Source: Rhodopseudomonas pseudopalustris
Lineage (GTDB): Bacteria > Pseudomonadota > Alphaproteobacteria > Rhizobiales > Xanthobacteraceae
Direction of reading: 5' to 3'
Assembly (NCBI RefSeq): GCF_900110435.1
Contig: NZ_FODT01000010.1
Coordinates: forward strand, 62,001-126,000
Length of the DNA: 64,000 nucleotides
The notes under the pieces are model-generated. The model did no database searches, had not been told where the DNA came from, and was given only the letters and a program-made list of their open reading frames with translations. Every line of letters begins with the position of its first letter. Positions within the stretch are counted from its first letter, which is position 1. Position numbers and translations under genes: made by a program. Below are positions 1 to 7,860 of the stretch, piece by piece.

Positions 1-593
1 CGGTCGCCGAGAGCGAAGGCATCCGATTCATTTCGGACGAGATCTATCACGGCCTCGACTACGCGTTTCCTGCGGTGACCGCGGCCGAGCTGTCGCCGAA
101 CGCCGTCGTCATCAACTCGTTTTCGAAGTACTTCTGCATGACCGGCTGGCGGGTCGGCTGGATGGTGTTGCCCGAGCCGCTGGTGCGGCCGGTCGAACGG
201 CTGCAGCAGAACCTCGCGATCTCGGTGCCGACGCTGTCTCAGATCGCGGCCGAGGCGGCATTTGACGGCCGCGACGAGATGGAGGCGGTGAAGCGAGGTT
301 ACGAGGAGAACCGCAGGATCCTGATCGAGGGCCTGCCGCGGGCCGGGCTGGTCGATTTCCTGCCGGCCGACGGCGCGTTCTATCTCTACGCCGACGTCTC
401 GAAATTCACCGCGGACAGCTTCGACTTCACCAAGCGGATGCTGGCAGAAGCCCATGTCGCCGCGACTCCGGGAACCGATTTTGACCCCGCGCGCGGCAAG
501 CACTTTGTCCGGTTCTCCTACGCCCGCTCGGCCGACGACATGCGCGAGGCGGTGCGCCGCATCACGGCCTGGCTGGGCCAAATATCGCGGTGA
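1..593 (+). CDS. Aminotransferase class I/II, 3' part (5' end outside window)
   Basis: The reading frame is open from base 3 and ends with TGA at 591-593, so the gene starts upstream of the window. It encodes the C-terminal ~196 residues of a fold-type I PLP aminotransferase. The motif DEIYHGL matches the region that contacts the PLP pyridine ring. In SFSKYF the lysine (codon 126-128) is the expected Schiff-base residue, and GWRVGW follows as in aspartate-aminotransferase-like enzymes. The C-terminal small domain ends at ITAWLGQISR. The amino donor cannot be told from this fragment. The nearest downstream gene is more than 500 bases away, so no operon partner is visible on this side. Confidence 0.88.
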   Translation, partial: VAESEGIRFISDEIYHGLDYAFPAVTAAELSPNAVVINSFSKYFCMTGWRVGWMVLPEPLVRPVERLQQNLAISVPTLSQIAAEAAFDGRDEMEAVKRGYEENRRILIEGLPRAGLVDFLPADGAFYLYADVSKFTADSFDFTKRMLAEAHVAATPGTDFDPARGKHFVRFSYARSADDMREAVRRITAWLGQISR

Positions 594-1111
594 GATGACG
601 GACTTTCCGAATCGAAGCTTGATCTCAGCGGCATTTCGTCGCTATAGGCACCTGCGAAGAATTCCTTCCGGAAGAATTTCGCTGCCGATCGGTTCGTTGA
701 TGGCGTGAAATGAGGCAGTGCGACGTTGCTCGCTGATCTCGTCGCGGGCGCTGTCGGCCTGCCTTGTATTCGCCGGCCCGGTGGGCGGCTCGCGCCGCTG
801 CGGGGCCGGCTGCCGGTTAACATGCCGGCCTCGTCGTCGTCGCCTTCATCGTCGTCAGGCTCGCCTTTGTCATGCAACCCGGCGTTGTGAAAGCGCGGTC
901 GGCTGGTGTGGCGTCGGTCCTGCCGGATCGCTGATCAAGATCGCGCTCGGCGCGATGATGCTGCCGACGGTTCGACGCGTGCAAGACGGCCGGCGAGGGT
1001 AAGCGCAGGCGCTGCGTCCAGATCTGGATCGACTTGGCCGACCGGTCTGCCTGTGGTCGTCCTGACGTCATCAACAACGACAGGCACATCAAGATCAGTG
1101 GAGTGATGGTC
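594..1111. other. Intergenic region upstream of dctA
   Basis: About 520 bases lie between the aminotransferase and dctA. No convincing gene is visible. Short open frames occur in several phases around 718-1002, but they are rich in Arg and Cys, change sense from phase to phase, and lack good ribosome sites. The stretch presumably holds the dctA promoter and leader. A GG-N10-GC pair at 910-923 is only a weak sigma-54-like match. Confidence 0.5.
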
Positions 1112-2449
1112 ATGTCGACGATGACCGATATCGGTGCTTCCGTAGCGTTGCATCGCACCAGATCCAAGCCCTGGTACAAGGTGCTCTATGTCCAGGTTCT
1201 GATCGCGATCGTGCTCGGCGTGCTGCTCGGCTGGGTGTCGCCGCATTTGGCGACCAACCCGTGGATCAAGGCGCTCGGCGATGGTTTCGTCAAGCTGATC
1301 AAGATGGTGATCGCGCCGATCATCTTCTGCACCGTCGTCTCCGGCATCGCGCATATCCAGGACGCGCGAAAGGTCGGGCGGGTCGGCGTCAAGGCGCTGC
1401 TGTATTTCGAAGTGGTGTCGTCCTTCGCGCTGATCCTCGGCCTCATCGTCGGCAATCTGGTGCCGGTCGGGCACGGGCTTGCGGCCAAGCCGGACGCCGG
1501 CGCGGTGGCGAAATACGTCGACCAGGCCAGCCACATGAGCTCGGTCGATTTCTTCCTGAACATCATTCCGGAGAGTGTCGTCGGCGCGTTCGCGAAAGGC
1601 GACATCCTGCAGGTGCTGCTGTTCGCGATCCTGTTCGGCTTCGCACTGATGGCGCTCGGCGAGCGCGGCCACCGACTGCGCGACGTGATCGACGACACCG
1701 CCCACGCGGTGTTCGGCGTGATCGCGATCGTGATGAAGGCCGCCCCGGTCGGTGCATTCGGCGCGATGGCCTTCACCATCGGCAAATACGGCCCCGCCGC
1801 GCTGGGCAATCTGATCGGCCTGGTCGCGTTGTTCTACGCGACCGCGGCGCTGTTCGTGTTCGTGGTGCTGGGGCTGATCGCGAAATTCGTCGGCTTCAAC
1901 ATTTTCAGGTTCGTCGGCTACATCAAGGACGAGCTGCTGATCGTGCTCGGCACCTCGTCGTCCGAAAGCGCGCTGCCGCAACTGATGGAAAAGCTCGAAC
2001 GGCTCGGCTGCTCGAAATCGGTGGTCGGTCTGGTGGTGCCGACCGGCTATTCGTTCAACCTCGACGGCACCAACATCTACATGACGCTGGCGACCTTGTT
2101 CATCGCCCAGGCGCTCGGGATCGAGCTCACCTTCACCGAACAGGTCACCATCCTGCTGGTGGCGATGCTGACTTCGAAGGGTGCGAGCGGCGTCACCGGG
2201 GCGGGCTTCGTCACCCTCGCCGGAACGCTCGCGGCGGTGAACCCGGCGCTGGTGCCGGGGATGGCAATCGTGTTTTCGATCGACAAGTTCATGAGCGAGG
2301 TGCGCGCGCTCACCAACATCACCGGCAACGGCGTCGCCACGGTGTTCGTGTCGTGGTGGGAGGGTGAACTCGACCACGACCGGCTGCAGGCCAATCTCAA
2401 CCGGACGATCGATCCGTCCGACGTCGAGACCGCAATCACCACCGGCTGA
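1112..2449 (+). CDS. dctA: C4-dicarboxylate transport protein DctA (SDF family)
   Basis: A 445-residue inner-membrane carrier of the dicarboxylate/amino acid:cation symporter family, expected to import succinate, fumarate and malate with protons or sodium. The N-terminal helix ([19 protein letters not shown]) is followed by the family hallmarks: the serine-rich reentrant-loop motif [11 protein letters not shown], the substrate-binding helix motif NLDGTNIYM, and [13 protein letters not shown] in hairpin 2. The length matches E. coli DctA (428 aa). The start is placed at ATG 1112 because GGAG at 1100-1103 is about 8 bases upstream; a longer open frame from 1034 lacks a ribosome site. No dctB or dctD sensor/regulator genes are adjacent. 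The 3' end faces the rne terminator. Confidence 0.95.
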   Translation: MSTMTDIGASVALHRTRSKPWYKVLYVQVLIAIVLGVLLGWVSPHLATNPWIKALGDGFVKLIKMVIAPIIFCTVVSGIAHIQDARKVGRVGVKALLYFEVVSSFALILGLIVGNLVPVGHGLAAKPDAGAVAKYVDQASHMSSVDFFLNIIPESVVGAFAKGDILQVLLFAILFGFALMALGERGHRLRDVIDDTAHAVFGVIAIVMKAAPVGAFGAMAFTIGKYGPAALGNLIGLVALFYATAALFVFVVLGLIAKFVGFNIFRFVGYIKDELLIVLGTSSSESALPQLMEKLERLGCSKSVVGLVVPTGYSFNLDGTNIYMTLATLFIAQALGIELTFTEQVTILLVAMLTSKGASGVTGAGFVTLAGTLAAVNPALVPGMAIVFSIDKFMSEVRALTNITGNGVATVFVSWWEGELDHDRLQANLNRTIDPSDVETAITTG

Positions 2450-2470
2450 ACTGCCGACCGACCAAAAAGA

Positions 2471-2507
2471 AACCGCCCGGCTTGATGGCCGGGCGGTTCT
2501 TTTTTTT
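2471..2507 (+). terminator. Intrinsic terminator between convergent dctA and rne
   Basis: A perfect 11-bp stem (2471-2481 with 2488-2498) with a 6-base loop is followed by a run of eight T (2500-2507). An A-rich stretch at 2464-2470 on the other side makes it plausible as a bidirectional terminator also serving rne. Confidence 0.9.
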
Positions 2508-2524
2508 GGGGGTGATTGGAGCGG

Positions 2525-5500
2525 TTAGCTTCCGCCACCGAAGCGGCGGGACCACCAGCCAGCGCGGCGCGGCGCTTCCTGCGTGGACTCGTCCGCCGCC
2601 TGTGGCACCGGGGCAGGGGCCGCAGGCTCGGGCTGCGGGGCCGATTCGGCCGCCGGCGGCATCGAGACTTCCGGCTTCGGCTCGGTCGAACCGAAATTCA
2701 CCTTCTCGCGGACGGTGGAGCGGCGACGTGCGGCCCTTTCGGCCGCAGCATCGTCCTGGGCCTGAGCGGACGAAACCGGCTCGCTCTGCGGAGCCGCACT
2801 CTGCGGAGCCGCAGGCTCGGCCTTTTCCGGTTCGCTCACGGTGACGGGCGCAGCTGCGACCGACTCGGCAACCGAATGATCATCATCATCGTCTGCATCA
2901 GGCTCGTGCCGCTTGCCCAGCAACTGCTCGCCTGACGATGCGCCGTCCATATCGGCGACGGCGTCGGCAGCCTCCGAGGTCTCCAACTCGCCGAGTTCGT
3001 CGGAAATCGAGCCGGATGCGCCGTCCTCGAGGCCGCCTTCCGCAGCGCCGCGCCGGCGGCGACCGCCGCGGCGGCCACGGCGACGCGGACGACGTTCGCC
3101 GGCCTGATCGGCGCGTGCTTCGCCTTCGCCCTCGGCGCTGTCTTCGCCGTCTTCGCTATCGTCCTCGGCAGCGGCTTCCGCGCCCTCGGCAACGAGCGCA
3201 GCTTCGCCATCCTCGCGCGGCGCGCCCGCGTCACGGGCCTCGCCGGTGCGCGGCCGGCGGCGGCGGCGGCGCTTGCGCTTGCGGGCGTCGCCTTCGCCTT
3301 CGGCTTCGATGCTGTCGCCGGCCGACTCGCCGGTCAGGCCGACGGTTTCGTCGGTCTCGATCTCGGCTTCGAACTCGTAGCTCTCGTCGTCCTCATACGG
3401 CAATTCTTCAGGCTGCGCCGGAGCAGCCGCAACCTGCGCCGCGAGCAGCGCCTTGGCGGCTTCCAGCGTGTGGACCTGCTCGCCGCGATCGATCACGAAC
3501 GACTGCTGTCCGGTCACGGTGGAGTCAGCCATCACCGACAGCGTCACCTTGAAGCCGGTCTCGAGGTCGCGAAGGTGGCCGCGCTTCTGGTTGAGGACGT
3601 AGAGCGCGACGTCGTTGCGGGTGCGCACGATCAGATTGTGGGTCGCGCCCTTCATCAGGATCTCTTCAAGGCCGCGCAGCAATTGCAGCGCCACCGAGGA
3701 GACTGAGCGAACGTGGCCGCTTCCGCCGCAATGCGCGCAGGGCTCGGTTGAACTCTCGAGCACGCTTGCGCGAATCCGCTGGCGCGACATTTCGAGCAGG
3801 CCGAAATGCGAGATGCGTCCGACCTGGATGCGGGCGCGATCCTGCCGCAGGCAGTCGCTGAGCTTGCGCTCGACTGCGCGGTTGTTGCGCTTCTCGTCCA
3901 TGTCGATGAAGTCGATGACGATCAGGCCGGCGAGGTCACGCAACCGGAGCTGCCGCGCGACTTCTTCGGCGGCCTCCATGTTGGTCTTGAGCGCGGTATC
4001 CTCGATATGGTGCTCGCGGGTCGAGCGGCCGGAATTGACGTCGATCGAGACCAGCGCTTCGGTCTGGTTGAGGACAATGTAGCCGCCGGAGCGCAGTTGC
4101 ACGGTCGGCGAGAACATCGCGTCGAGCTGACTCTCCACCCCCATCCGCGAGAACAGCGGCTGGCCGTCGCGATACAGCTTCACCGCGCGGACGTTGGAGG
4201 GCATCAGCATGTGCATGAAGTCGCGCGCTTCCTGATAGCCGGGCTCGCCCGCCACCTGGATTTCGTCGATTTCCTTGTTGTAGAGGTCGCGCAGCGAGCG
4301 CTTGATCAACGAGCCTTCCTCGTAGACCAGCGTCGGCGCCTGCGATTTCAGGGTGACGTCGCGGACCGTCTCCCACATCCGGATCAGATATTCGAAGTCG
4401 CGCTTGATCTCCGGCTTGGTGCGCGCGGCGCCAGCGGTGCGCAGGATGATGCCCATGCCTTCCGGCACGTCGAGGTCCTGCACCACTTCCTTCAGGCGCG
4501 AGCGATCCTGCGCCGAGGTGATCTTGCGGCTGATGCCGCCGCCGCGCGCGGTGTTCGGCATCAGCACGGCGTAGCGTCCGGCCAGCGACAGATAGGTGGT
4601 CAGCGCCGCGCCCTTGTTGCCGCGCTCTTCCTTGACCACCTGCACCAGCATCACCTGGCGGCGCTTGATGACTTCCTGAATTTTGTACTGGCGGCGGGGC
4701 CGGAAAGCGCGCTCCGGAACTTCTTCCAGCACGTCGTCGCCACCAACGGATTCGACGATGTCTTCTTCGGCCTCGTCGTCGTCCTCGTCGTCCGCTTCGT
4801 CGTCGCCTTCGGAGTCGGCGTCGCTGTCGATCAGATCGTCACCGGCGTCATGGTCGTGCTCGTCGTCGTGATGCTCGGCGCTGACGGTCTCCGCGATCGG
4901 GAACGGCGCATCCTCGGCGTAGCCGCCCTGGTCTTCGGAGCCGCGCTCATCGGAATCGGTTTCCGGCGCGATCGGAGCGGAGGAGGTCAGCGGCGGAGCG
5001 TCGGGCGCGGCCTCGGCGACGATGCTCGGCGCAGCCGCCGGCTCATCGTGCCCGTGATCGCCCGCGTCGGCATGGTTTTCCTGGTGGTCGGGACCGCCGT
5101 GGGCGTGATCGCCCTCTGCGTCGGACGACGAGGCCTGAGGCGCGTAGCCGGACTCGTGCTCCACCAGCTCGTGCATCGGCCGTTCGTGGTCGGGATGCGC
5201 TTGTCCGTCGTGGTGATGGTCAGCGGAATCGACGTGCGGCTGATCGGCCGACGCGTCGACGATCTCGCTCTGCACCCGCTCGCCATTGCCGCGGCGGCGG
5301 TGGCTGCGATGCCTTGAACGGCGTCGGGTGGAGCGCTGCTCGCTCTCTTCCTCGGCCTCGCGATGGGCGCGCTCGTCCGCCTCGATCAGAGCCTGACGGT
5401 CTGCAACCGGGATCTGATAGTAATCGGGATGGATTTCGCTGAAGGCGAGGAAGCCGTGACGATTGCCGCCGTACTCGATGAAGGCGGCCTGCAGCGACGG

Positions 5501-5653
5501 CTCGACCCGGGTGACTTTGGCGAGGTAGATGTTGCCGCGCAGTTGTTTGCGCTGGGCAGTCTCGAAATCAAACTCTTCGACGCGGTTGCCGCGGACCACG
5601 ACCACCCGGGTCTCTTCCGGGTGGGTGGCGTCGATCAGCATCTTGTTGGGCAT
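2525..5653 (-). CDS. rne: Ribonuclease E
   Basis: A 1042-residue endoribonuclease and scaffold of the RNA degradosome. The start is ATG 5653 (MPNKMLIDATHPEETRV). The S1 domain begins near residue 38 (GNIYLAKVTRVEPSLQAAF). It is interrupted after about residue 85 by a ~230-residue insertion, first basic (RRRSRHRSHRRR) then rich in His, Asp and Glu, and resumes at RRQYKIQEVIKRRQ. The RNase H-like/DNase I-like catalytic core follows, with SIDVNSG and IVIDFIDMDEKRNN supplying the two magnesium-binding aspartates, and CAHC as the zinc-link. The C-terminal third is a low-complexity Arg/Glu/Ala/Pro scaffold ending in RRAGWWSRRFGGGS, a tail type I recall from alphaproteobacterial RNase E. The gene converges on dctA and diverges from amiC with a 670-base leader. 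Confidence 0.95.
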   Translation of the reverse strand: MPNKMLIDATHPEETRVVVVRGNRVEEFDFETAQRKQLRGNIYLAKVTRVEPSLQAAFIEYGGNRHGFLAFSEIHPDYYQIPVADRQALIEADERAHREAEEESEQRSTRRRSRHRSHRRRGNGERVQSEIVDASADQPHVDSADHHHDGQAHPDHERPMHELVEHESGYAPQASSSDAEGDHAHGGPDHQENHADAGDHGHDEPAAAPSIVAEAAPDAPPLTSSAPIAPETDSDERGSEDQGGYAEDAPFPIAETVSAEHHDDEHDHDAGDDLIDSDADSEGDDEADDEDDDEAEEDIVESVGGDDVLEEVPERAFRPRRQYKIQEVIKRRQVMLVQVVKEERGNKGAALTTYLSLAGRYAVLMPNTARGGGISRKITSAQDRSRLKEVVQDLDVPEGMGIILRTAGAARTKPEIKRDFEYLIRMWETVRDVTLKSQAPTLVYEEGSLIKRSLRDLYNKEIDEIQVAGEPGYQEARDFMHMLMPSNVRAVKLYRDGQPLFSRMGVESQLDAMFSPTVQLRSGGYIVLNQTEALVSIDVNSGRSTREHHIEDTALKTNMEAAEEVARQLRLRDLAGLIVIDFIDMDEKRNNRAVERKLSDCLRQDRARIQVGRISHFGLLEMSRQRIRASVLESSTEPCAHCGGSGHVRSVSSVALQLLRGLEEILMKGATHNLIVRTRNDVALYVLNQKRGHLRDLETGFKVTLSVMADSTVTGQQSFVIDRGEQVHTLEAAKALLAAQVAAAPAQPEELPYEDDESYEFEAEIETDETVGLTGESAGDSIEAEGEGDARKRKRRRRRRPRTGEARDAGAPREDGEAALVAEGAEAAAEDDSEDGEDSAEGEGEARADQAGERRPRRRGRRGGRRRRGAAEGGLEDGASGSISDELGELETSEAADAVADMDGASSGEQLLGKRHEPDADDDDDHSVAESVAAAPVTVSEPEKAEPAAPQSAAPQSEPVSSAQAQDDAAAERAARRRSTVREKVNFGSTEPKPEVSMPPAAESAPQPEPAAPAPVPQAADESTQEAPRRAGWWSRRFGGGS

Positions 5654-6324
5654 TTTTCAACTCTTGGCGGCGGAATACGCGCGTGACGGCCGGCGCTAGG
5701 GGCGCGGTCGGGGTACGCGACGGTCCACCTGATTCGGGGGTGAGGGGAAGGCCGAAACGCACTTCACCGCGGCGTGCCGGTTTCGAACCCGAGGCGGTGC
5801 GCGTGGCGAAGCTGTCGCTTCGCGGCGGCGCGGCCTTTGCGTGGGTCCGGTTCGGCATCGCAATATGGCGCATCAAGCGTCGGCCCGTCTGAACGAGTGG
5901 CGGCAAAGTGTCCGCCTTGTCATCTTGCTGAAGGACCGGCGCCGCGCCGAAGCGCTCACCGGCAATAATCATCCGACCTGGAGGCCGAATTGGTCGGTCA
6001 TGAAGAGTCTGAACCGTCCCTGGTACAAGAAGGCCCGGGGACGCCGCTCGGGCTGAACCGACGCTCCTGCCTGGCCGCGCACTGCGCTGGCTCGGAGGGG
6101 ACGGAAAAACGCAAAATCCCGCTGCTCAGGTGTTGAGGGATTTGGCGCTGCGCCGAATGGCTGAACGCGACACAACCGGAAGATTAGACCGTCAGCACTC
6201 GATACATACGTGGATTGGGTCGCGCTTGCAAGGAGAGCGTCGCTGTCCGGCAACACCGGAATTTATTCGAATCGCGCCCCTTAAGGCGCGATTAACCACG
6301 CAGTTCTATTGCGGTAAAGCAACT
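5654..6324. other. Intergenic region between divergent rne and amiC
   Basis: About 670 bases hold the promoters and leaders of both genes. I see no gene in it; overlapping open frames in both strands are of low quality. A long 5' leader is common for rne, where it mediates autoregulation by RNase E cleavage. No specific hairpin can be assigned by eye. Confidence 0.5.
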
Positions 6325-7650
6325 ATGAAGAGGGGTCGGGATTCGTTGTCAGTGCGCGCAAATCATTTTGTTTTGTTCCGCGCAATCCTAGCGTGCGCTG
6401 CAGCATTGCTGTGCGCGGCGCCGACCGCAGGCGTGGCGGGGGAGGCTGTGGCAACGTCCGCTCCGGCGCCCACCAGCTTTCCGATCGCCGCTGAAGTTCG
6501 ATTGGCGGGCGACGATACACAGACCCGTTTCGTTATCGATCTCGATCGGACGGTTCCGATGCGGGCTTTCGCGCTGGCGGATCCGTATCGCGTGGTGATC
6601 GATCTGCCGCAGGTCAATTTCCGGTTGCCGGCGGCGTCCGGCGGCACCGGCAGGGGCCTGATCAAGGCTTATCGCTACGGGCTGGTGATGCCGGGCGGCT
6701 CGCGCGTCGTGCTGGAATTGTCCGGTCCTGCCAAGATCACCAAGGCCGACATGCTCGAGGCCGCCAACGGTCAGCCGGCGCGGATGGTGATCGAACTTGG
6801 TTCGGTCGACCGCACGGCCTTCGTCGAGTCGTTGGGCGTCGAGAAAGGGCCGGAGCTGAGGCCGGCGATCGGCGCGGCCGACGCGACGTCCTCGGTGCCT
6901 CATCGCATCGAATCGCCGAAGCTGGATGCGGCAAAGGACGATTTGCGTCCGGTGATCGTGCTCGATCCGGGCCATGGCGGGATCGACAACGGCACCCAAT
7001 CGCAGAGTGGCGTCTCCGAGAAGGCGCTGGTGCTCGAGTTCGCGCTGGCGCTGCGCGACCAGATGGAGAAGGGCGGCAAGTACCGCGTGGTGCTCACCCG
7101 CACGGATGATACGTTCATTCCGCTCAACGACCGGGTGAAGATCGCGCGCGCGCATTCCGCAGCGCTGTTCGTTTCGATTCATGCCGACGCGTTGCCGCGC
7201 GGCGAGGGCGACGCCCAGGGCGCGACGATCTACACGCTGTCCGACAAGGCGTCCGACGCCGAGGCGCAGCGCCTGGCCGATGCGGAAAACAAGGCCGACG
7301 CGATCGGCGGCGTCAACCTGACCGAGGAGCCGACCGAGGTCGCCGACATCCTGATCGACCTGGCGCAGCGGGAAACCAAGACGTTCTCGAATCGGTTCGC
7401 CCAGACCTTGATGCGTGAGATGAGGAGTGCGACCCGGCTGCATAAGCAGCCGCTGAAATCCGCCGGGTTCCGGGTGCTGAAGGCCCCAGACGTGCCGTCG
7501 GTGCTGCTCGAGCTCGGCTATGTCTCGAACAAGGGCGATCTCAAACAGCTGGTTTCGGAGCAGTGGCGGACCAAGACCGTGGGCGCGGTCGCCCTGGCGA
7601 TCGATTCGTTTTTCGCCAAGCGGCTGGTCTCGGCAGGTAAGCCGGACTGA
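6325..7650 (+). CDS. amiC: N-acetylmuramoyl-L-alanine amidase (AmiC type)
   Basis: A 441-residue periplasmic zinc amidase that cuts the bond between MurNAc and the stem peptide, normally during daughter-cell separation. A signal peptide occupies about residues 1-35 (hydrophobic FRAILACAAALLCAAPTAG). An N-terminal AMIN domain (about 45-160, FVIDLDRTVPMRAF) targets peptidoglycan, and the Amidase_3 domain runs from about 210 to the end. Zinc ligands H217 (DPGHGG), E232 (SEKAL) and H286 (SIHAD) are present, with catalytic E396 (LELGYVSN). The ATG at 6325 was chosen because the signal peptide follows it directly; the longer frame from 6130 would bury it. It precedes mrcA in the same orientation, with a 210-base gap. 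Confidence 0.93.
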   Translation: MKRGRDSLSVRANHFVLFRAILACAAALLCAAPTAGVAGEAVATSAPAPTSFPIAAEVRLAGDDTQTRFVIDLDRTVPMRAFALADPYRVVIDLPQVNFRLPAASGGTGRGLIKAYRYGLVMPGGSRVVLELSGPAKITKADMLEAANGQPARMVIELGSVDRTAFVESLGVEKGPELRPAIGAADATSSVPHRIESPKLDAAKDDLRPVIVLDPGHGGIDNGTQSQSGVSEKALVLEFALALRDQMEKGGKYRVVLTRTDDTFIPLNDRVKIARAHSAALFVSIHADALPRGEGDAQGATIYTLSDKASDAEAQRLADAENKADAIGGVNLTEEPTEVADILIDLAQRETKTFSNRFAQTLMREMRSATRLHKQPLKSAGFRVLKAPDVPSVLLELGYVSNKGDLKQLVSEQWRTKTVGAVALAIDSFFAKRLVSAGKPD

Positions 7651-7860
7651 AGCTTTCCGGGTTCAAACAGCGTCGGATATCGGCCCAAGCCCTAGTTTGG
7701 CCACAGCGGAAGCACTATAAGACCCGCTCTGCAGTTCGCGATTTCGGTTGGAATTGAGGCCGGCCCGGCGGCGATGATCGCCGGGTTGCGGACGGAGCCA
7801 ATCTCGTTCAAGGGACATTTCGCCGCGTCACGCGGTCCTCGGTGAAACGGAACACAACTG

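Noticed and set aside
909-924. Sigma-54-like TGGC-N8-TGC with GG-N10-GC upstream of dctA
   Set aside because: Only the invariant GG and GC are good; the flanking bases of the -24 and -12 elements do not match, it is nearly 190 bases from the ATG, and such pairs are frequent in GC-rich DNA.
718-1002. Small open frame before dctA
   Set aside because: Arg/Cys-rich, poor ribosome site, no domain, and overlapping frames in other phases are equally open.
935-2377. Long open frame antisense to dctA
   Set aside because: His/Asp/Arg-rich shadow of the opposite-strand codon bias; dctA itself is unmistakable.
3806-5317. Long open frame antisense to rne
   Set aside because: Mirror of high-GC third positions in rne; no start signal and no recognisable domain.
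5568-5972. Open frame overlapping the rne start and leader on the minus strand
   Set aside because: Different phase from rne, low complexity and no homology; probably leader RNA only.
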